Below are positions 7,634 to 11,023 of a DNA stretch of 11,023 nt, in pieces. Where the stretch lies: positions 1 to 11,023 of the forward strand of contig VFJU01000357.1 in assembly GCA_009885905.1 (NCBI GenBank). Reading direction: 5' to 3'. The stretch is from Verrucomicrobiota bacterium (GTDB lineage: Bacteria > Verrucomicrobiota > Verrucomicrobiia > Verrucomicrobiales > Akkermansiaceae). Position 1 is the first letter of the stretch. The number at the start of each line of letters is the position of its first letter. A program made the position numbers and the translations under genes. Below the pieces are notes generated by a model. That model ran no database searches. It saw only the letters and a list, made by a program, of their open reading frames with translations, and was not told where the DNA came from.

Positions 7634-9129
7634 CGTAAATCAGATATTATTTGCGATCGGTCGCGCAGTGCCTTGCTCGCGTGCTTGCGGTCATCGAAGT
7701 CGATCGTGTGGTCGGCGAATTCTTGAGTGGTCTCATGGCCTTTTCCCGCGATGAGGATGATGTCACCCGAGAGCGAGTTCGCGATGGCGAAGTCGATAGC
7801 CTCTGCCCGGTCGGGAAAACTGCGAAATGTTTTTCCTTTCAGACCATTTTCAATCTGGTTAATAATTTCTAATGGATTTTCCGAGCGCGGATTGTCCGAG
7901 GTGACAACGCAAGCATCACTGTGGCGCGCGGCAGCAATTGCCATAAGTGGGCGTTTACCAGTGTCGCGGTCTCCGCCACAACCAAACACCGTGATGAGCC
8001 GGCGAGGATCGAGTTCCTTGAGTGTACGACAAGCATTTTCTAGAGCATCAGGAGTATGAGCATAATCGACAAAAACTGTGGCCCCGCCTGCATTGCCTAC
8101 ATTTTCCATCCGTCCAGGCACCTGAGGCGCATCTACCAAAGCAGCGATCGCATCACGGGGGCGGATACCACATGCACTTGCAGCAGCAATAGCTCCTAAC
8201 AAGTTATAAACATTGAACCGTCCAATCAATGGGGCCCGGATAAGAAAAGTTTTTCCCTTCGCCGCGAGTTCAAATTCCATACCCCTTGCGTTCTGGCGGA
8301 AATTGTTAGCACGAAACTCACAATGCACACCAAATCCAAATCGAAGAACCGGCATCTTGCCTGCAAGAGAGACCGCGAGTTCTGCACCGTAGGCATCATC
8401 TGTGTTGATCACTGCCACAGGTTTTTTCCCAAGCGGATTCGCAGCCAAATCCAAGAACCATTCCGCTTTCGCCTTGAAATAAGCATCGAAAGTGCGGTGA
8501 TAATCGAGATGATCTTGCGTTAGATTTGTAAAAATACAGGCGTCAAAACCAACACCCGCAACTCGCTTTTGGTGAATTCCATGCGAAGACACCTCAATCG
8601 CCACTCCACGACAGCCATGGTCCCGCATTCGGGCAAGTATGCCCGCCAACTCAATGGCACCTGGCGTTGTATGCTTCGCAACTTGCACCTTTTCTCCGTC
8701 ATCCACTAAAATTGTTCCGAGTAATCCCGCACGATGCCATACGACTTTCATCAAGTGATGAAGTAAGAATGTAGTGGTCGTCTTACCATTCGTACCAGTG
8801 ACGCCTACCATTGTTAGGTCTTTCCATGGATTACCTGCTAGAGTTGAAGCCAATGTAGCGACCGCCGTGCGGGTGTCAGGAACATGCAACCAAACGACAG
8901 ATCCCATATTCTCTGCCGGTGGCGCAGTCTCCGCTAGAATTACCGAAGCTCCTGAGGCGAGCGCATCGGGGATGAAGCGGTGTCCATCGAGCAAGGTACC
9001 GCGGACTGCTGCAAAAATCATTCCTGGCAAGACTTCACGTGAAGAGGCTGTGATTCCGTACACTTCAACCTCCAACGATCCCGCGACCGTGACACGCTCT
9101 AGTTTGGAAACAAGCTCACGGAGAATCAT
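7630..9129 (-). CDS. murE: MurE, UDP-MurNAc-L-Ala-D-Glu:meso-diaminopimelate ligase
   Basis: Cytoplasmic Mur ligase that adds the third stem residue. The DNPRSENP motif (412-419) is the known signature for meso-diaminopimelate rather than lysine, so this organism should have DAP-type peptidoglycan. The 499 residues also show GITASSREV (25-33), FAAVRGTLLDGHRF (39-52), P-loop GVTGTNGKTTTT (109-120), TTPG (154-157), EVSSHG (179-184), TNLTQDHLDYH (201-211), the probable carbamylated Lys221 in YFKAKAEWF, VDYAHTPDALEN (354-365), FGCGGDRDTGKRP (382-394) and AGKGHE (461-466). The start ATG at 9129 overlaps the ftsI stop by four bases (ATGA), and its own TGA overlaps murF the same way. This arrangement supports coupled translation of three successive genes. 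Confidence 0.97.
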   Translation of the reverse strand: MILRELVSKLERVTVAGSLEVEVYGITASSREVLPGMIFAAVRGTLLDGHRFIPDALASGASVILAETAPPAENMGSVVWLHVPDTRTAVATLASTLAGNPWKDLTMVGVTGTNGKTTTTFLLHHLMKVVWHRAGLLGTILVDDGEKVQVAKHTTPGAIELAGILARMRDHGCRGVAIEVSSHGIHQKRVAGVGFDACIFTNLTQDHLDYHRTFDAYFKAKAEWFLDLAANPLGKKPVAVINTDDAYGAELAVSLAGKMPVLRFGFGVHCEFRANNFRQNARGMEFELAAKGKTFLIRAPLIGRFNVYNLLGAIAAASACGIRPRDAIAALVDAPQVPGRMENVGNAGGATVFVDYAHTPDALENACRTLKELDPRRLITVFGCGGDRDTGKRPLMAIAAARHSDACVVTSDNPRSENPLEIINQIENGLKGKTFRSFPDRAEAIDFAIANSLSGDIILIAGKGHETTQEFADHTIDFDDRKHASKALRDRSQIISDLR

Positions 9130-11023
9130 CGGGCAGTGGTGGTGACAAGCGATGGCAAAACAGGCTCGGTAGGTTTTAAATTCATGTGAGAAGCGACGCG
9201 GACGCCGATTTTACCAAAAACGGGCGCCGCGATAGTTCCGCCGTAGCGTGTCACCTTCTGAGTTCGTGGATCATCAATCACCACCACGCAAACAAACGCT
9301 GGATCTTGCGCAGGCATCATTCCAGCGAATGACACTATGTAGCTGTTAGGCATGTAACCTCCTTTAGGATTGTGCTTCTGAACGGTTCCCGTTTTTCCTG
9401 CAGAGCGGAATCCAGGAACAGCTGCACGGGTCGCCGTGCCGCCGGCAAGAACCACTTTTTCAAGTGCTGTGCGCATTTGTATTGCCGTTTTTTCTTTAAG
9501 AACTTCGCCAACGATTTCAGGTGGATAATTTTCGACGACAGTTCCGTCATTGGCGACAAGCGCCTTAACAATATGCGGCTTGCGAAGTTTCCCGTCGCTG
9601 GCGATGACCGAGTAAGCGCATGCGAGCTGTAATGGTGTCACGTTAGATGCGTAACCGAAACAAGCCCGCGAGAAGTCCATGACATTATTGGTGTCTCTAG
9701 CTATTCCTGAACTTTCGCCACTCAGCTGAATCCCAGTTTTTTTACCAAATCCATACTGGTGTAAGTAATCGTAGAATCGTTTTGATCCAAGTTGACGACC
9801 AAGGCTGAAAGTCCCGATGTTATTAGATTTTTGCAACACTCCTTCGAAGGTCAATGACCCAGCAGGGTGATCATCCTTCAGTTCGACTCCACCGGAATTG
9901 TAATATCCATTGTGGCAAAATACCGATGTTTGTGGAGTGACCAAGCCCTCATTCAAAGCACCAGAAGTCGCTACAATTTTGATGGTAGATCCTGGTTCGT
10001 AAATCGCTTGAATTGCATAATTGTAGCCGTTTTCAGCGATGTTTTCCTTTTGATTGAGATCAAATTGCGGGCGACTTGCCATCGCAAGAATTTCACCTGT
10101 TTTTGGATCCATCAAAATGACCGCGCCTCGGATCGATTCAAACTCAGCGAGGCCCGCATCCAATTCTTCCTCGACGATGGATTGGATACCCATGTCTATG
10201 GTGAGCTTAACATTCAGCCCTCCACGTGGCGGTGTTAGGCAGCCCGAATTACCGGGAATAACCAATCCTCGCGCATCACGATAGTGTTCGCGAGAACCAT
10301 CGCGACCTGCTAGAAAAGCTTCCATTGACGACTCAATACCGAAAAGCCCCAACACCTGCGTTTGAGTTTTTCCTAGTTCGTTTTTTTTCTCAACTTCGCC
10401 GGTGAAGCCTATCAGGTGAGTTGCTAGATTGGGTGCCGTGTACCACCGTTTGATTGCGTTTTCAAATTCGAATCCTTGAATCCGGTGGTCATCAATTTCC
10501 TTGCGAAGATGATCGGCAACATCCTCTGGCAGATCTTTGGCGATAGGAACCCACTTGCCTTTAGCGTTTTCAATCTTGGCACGTAGCTCTTCACGCCGCA
10601 TCCCAAGAGGACGGGCGAGAATGCCGATCGCATAAGCGAGATGCTTCTGCACAATCACATCCCCAGTCTCTTTCGTAAGTAACTCACCGCGTAAGCCACT
10701 AATGCGGCGAGCTTGTTTTGCTGGATCTAACGTATTCCAGTCAAGTTCAGAACTCGCCTCTTCATAGGCAAGGCCATAACTGGCAATTTTAGGGTCCATT
10801 AGATGGTTTTTATCCACATAAACCGAAGCAACCGGAATACTTTTTGCCAACGGCTCTTCGCGACGGTCAACGATCATCCCCCGCATCGCTGGTAACTTCT
10901 CGGTACGATGATACGCCTTGTGAGAACTTTCCGCGTAGCGTTGCCGATCGACTAACTGAATCTTAACCAATCTCCATGAAAGCACGCTTAGTAAGGTCAC
11001 GAGGACTCCGCAAAGAATAAAGC
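9126..11023 (-). CDS. ftsI: FtsI, class B penicillin-binding protein, septal transpeptidase (5' end outside window)
   Basis: Membrane-anchored D,D-transpeptidase that cross-links septal peptidoglycan with FtsW. The frame is open to the window edge, with residues FILCGVLVTLLSVLSW forming most of the N-terminal membrane helix, so the true start lies beyond position 11023. The GTG at 11000 is inside that helix. Numbering from there, the pedestal domain includes MRGMIVDRREEPLAKS (39-54), RWYTAPNLATHLIGFTG (185-201) and GIESSMEAFLAGRDG (221-235). The transpeptidase domain has the nucleophile Ser338 in EPGSTIK (SxxK), SNN at 392-394 (SxN) and KTGT at 536-539. There is no C-terminal PASTA domain: the protein ends about 85 residues after KTGT. 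FtsI rather than another PBP2/PBP3 paralogue is inferred from position directly before murE. The reading frame contains an A8 run near 10381-10388, which the translation passes through without a frameshift. Confidence 0.95.
   Translation of the reverse strand, partial: FILCGVLVTLLSVLSWRLVKIQLVDRQRYAESSHKAYHRTEKLPAMRGMIVDRREEPLAKSIPVASVYVDKNHLMDPKIASYGLAYEEASSELDWNTLDPAKQARRISGLRGELLTKETGDVIVQKHLAYAIGILARPLGMRREELRAKIENAKGKWVPIAKDLPEDVADHLRKEIDDHRIQGFEFENAIKRWYTAPNLATHLIGFTGEVEKKNELGKTQTQVLGLFGIESSMEAFLAGRDGSREHYRDARGLVIPGNSGCLTPPRGGLNVKLTIDMGIQSIVEEELDAGLAEFESIRGAVILMDPKTGEILAMASRPQFDLNQKENIAENGYNYAIQAIYEPGSTIKIVATSGALNEGLVTPQTSVFCHNGYYNSGGVELKDDHPAGSLTFEGVLQKSNNIGTFSLGRQLGSKRFYDYLHQYGFGKKTGIQLSGESSGIARDTNNVMDFSRACFGYASNVTPLQLACAYSVIASDGKLRKPHIVKALVANDGTVVENYPPEIVGEVLKEKTAIQMRTALEKVVLAGGTATRAAVPGFRSAGKTGTVQKHNPKGGYMPNSYIVSFAGMMPAQDPAFVCVVVIDDPRTQKVTRYGGTIAAPVFGKIGVRVASHMNLKPTEPVLPSLVTTTAR

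Noticed and set aside
8774..9145. Open frame of 123 codons on the + strand opposite murE
   Set aside because: It lies wholly antisense to the strongly conserved murE start and ATP-binding region and shows no recognisable motif, so it is a shadow of murE codon usage.
10375..10392. A8 run in ftsI containing the slippery heptamer A AAA AAC in the zero frame
   Set aside because: The zero frame continues through a complete transpeptidase domain, and I see no product or conserved need for a frameshift. It encodes Glu-Lys-Lys-Asn.
10998..11000. GTG at 11000 as the start of ftsI
   Set aside because: The frame is open to the window edge and the upstream residues are hydrophobic, completing the membrane helix, so the start is outside the window.
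1..11023. CRISPR arrays, tRNA or rRNA genes, insertion sequences, toxin-antitoxin or defence genes
   Set aside because: Reading both strands I found none. Almost all of the window is occupied by eight conserved genes and the one sizeable gap is 188 bp.

Overview
The window carries eight genes, all on the minus strand, so the biological order runs from position 11023 down to 1. Seven form one tightly packed division and cell-wall (dcw) operon: ftsI (5' end cut by the window edge), murE, murF, mraY, murD, a LysM-domain membrane protein, and ftsW. After a gap of about 190 bp comes an eighth gene, a GspE/PilB-type secretion or pilus assembly ATPase whose 3' end is cut by the window edge.

Organism: the genes indicate a diderm bacterium with meso-diaminopimelate peptidoglycan, because MurE has the DNPR specificity motif. 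A LysM-domain membrane protein between murD and ftsW, a long MraY, start codons without Shine-Dalgarno sequences and roughly 50% GC suggest Verrucomicrobiota (Verrucomicrobiales-like). This assignment is inference from general familiarity, not from a database comparison.

Layout: 11023-9126 ftsI; 9129-7630 murE; 7633-6269 murF; 6269-5055 mraY; 5049-3739 murD; 3733-2954 LysM protein; 2938-1793 ftsW; 1792-1605 intergenic, with a good intrinsic-terminator candidate at 1663-1640, an AT-rich inverted repeat and promoter-like pieces; 1604-1 the ATPase. The first four genes overlap by 1 to 4 bases (ATGA, ATGA, TAATG) and the next junctions are only 5, 5 and 15 bases, which implies one transcript and translational coupling.

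How they work together: MurD, MurE and MurF add D-Glu, meso-DAP and D-Ala-D-Ala to UDP-MurNAc-L-Ala in the cytoplasm. MraY moves the product onto undecaprenyl phosphate, making lipid I. FtsW polymerises lipid II at the septum and FtsI cross-links the strands. The LysM protein has one membrane anchor and two periplasmic LysM domains, so it is a plausible septal peptidoglycan-binding partner. The ATPase belongs to a different process (type IV pilus or type II secretion).

The core genes are conventional and show no disabling lesion. The less expected items are the LysM division-cluster protein, the terminator sitting almost on top of the ATPase start, and two octamers that recur far more often than chance and almost only in one orientation.
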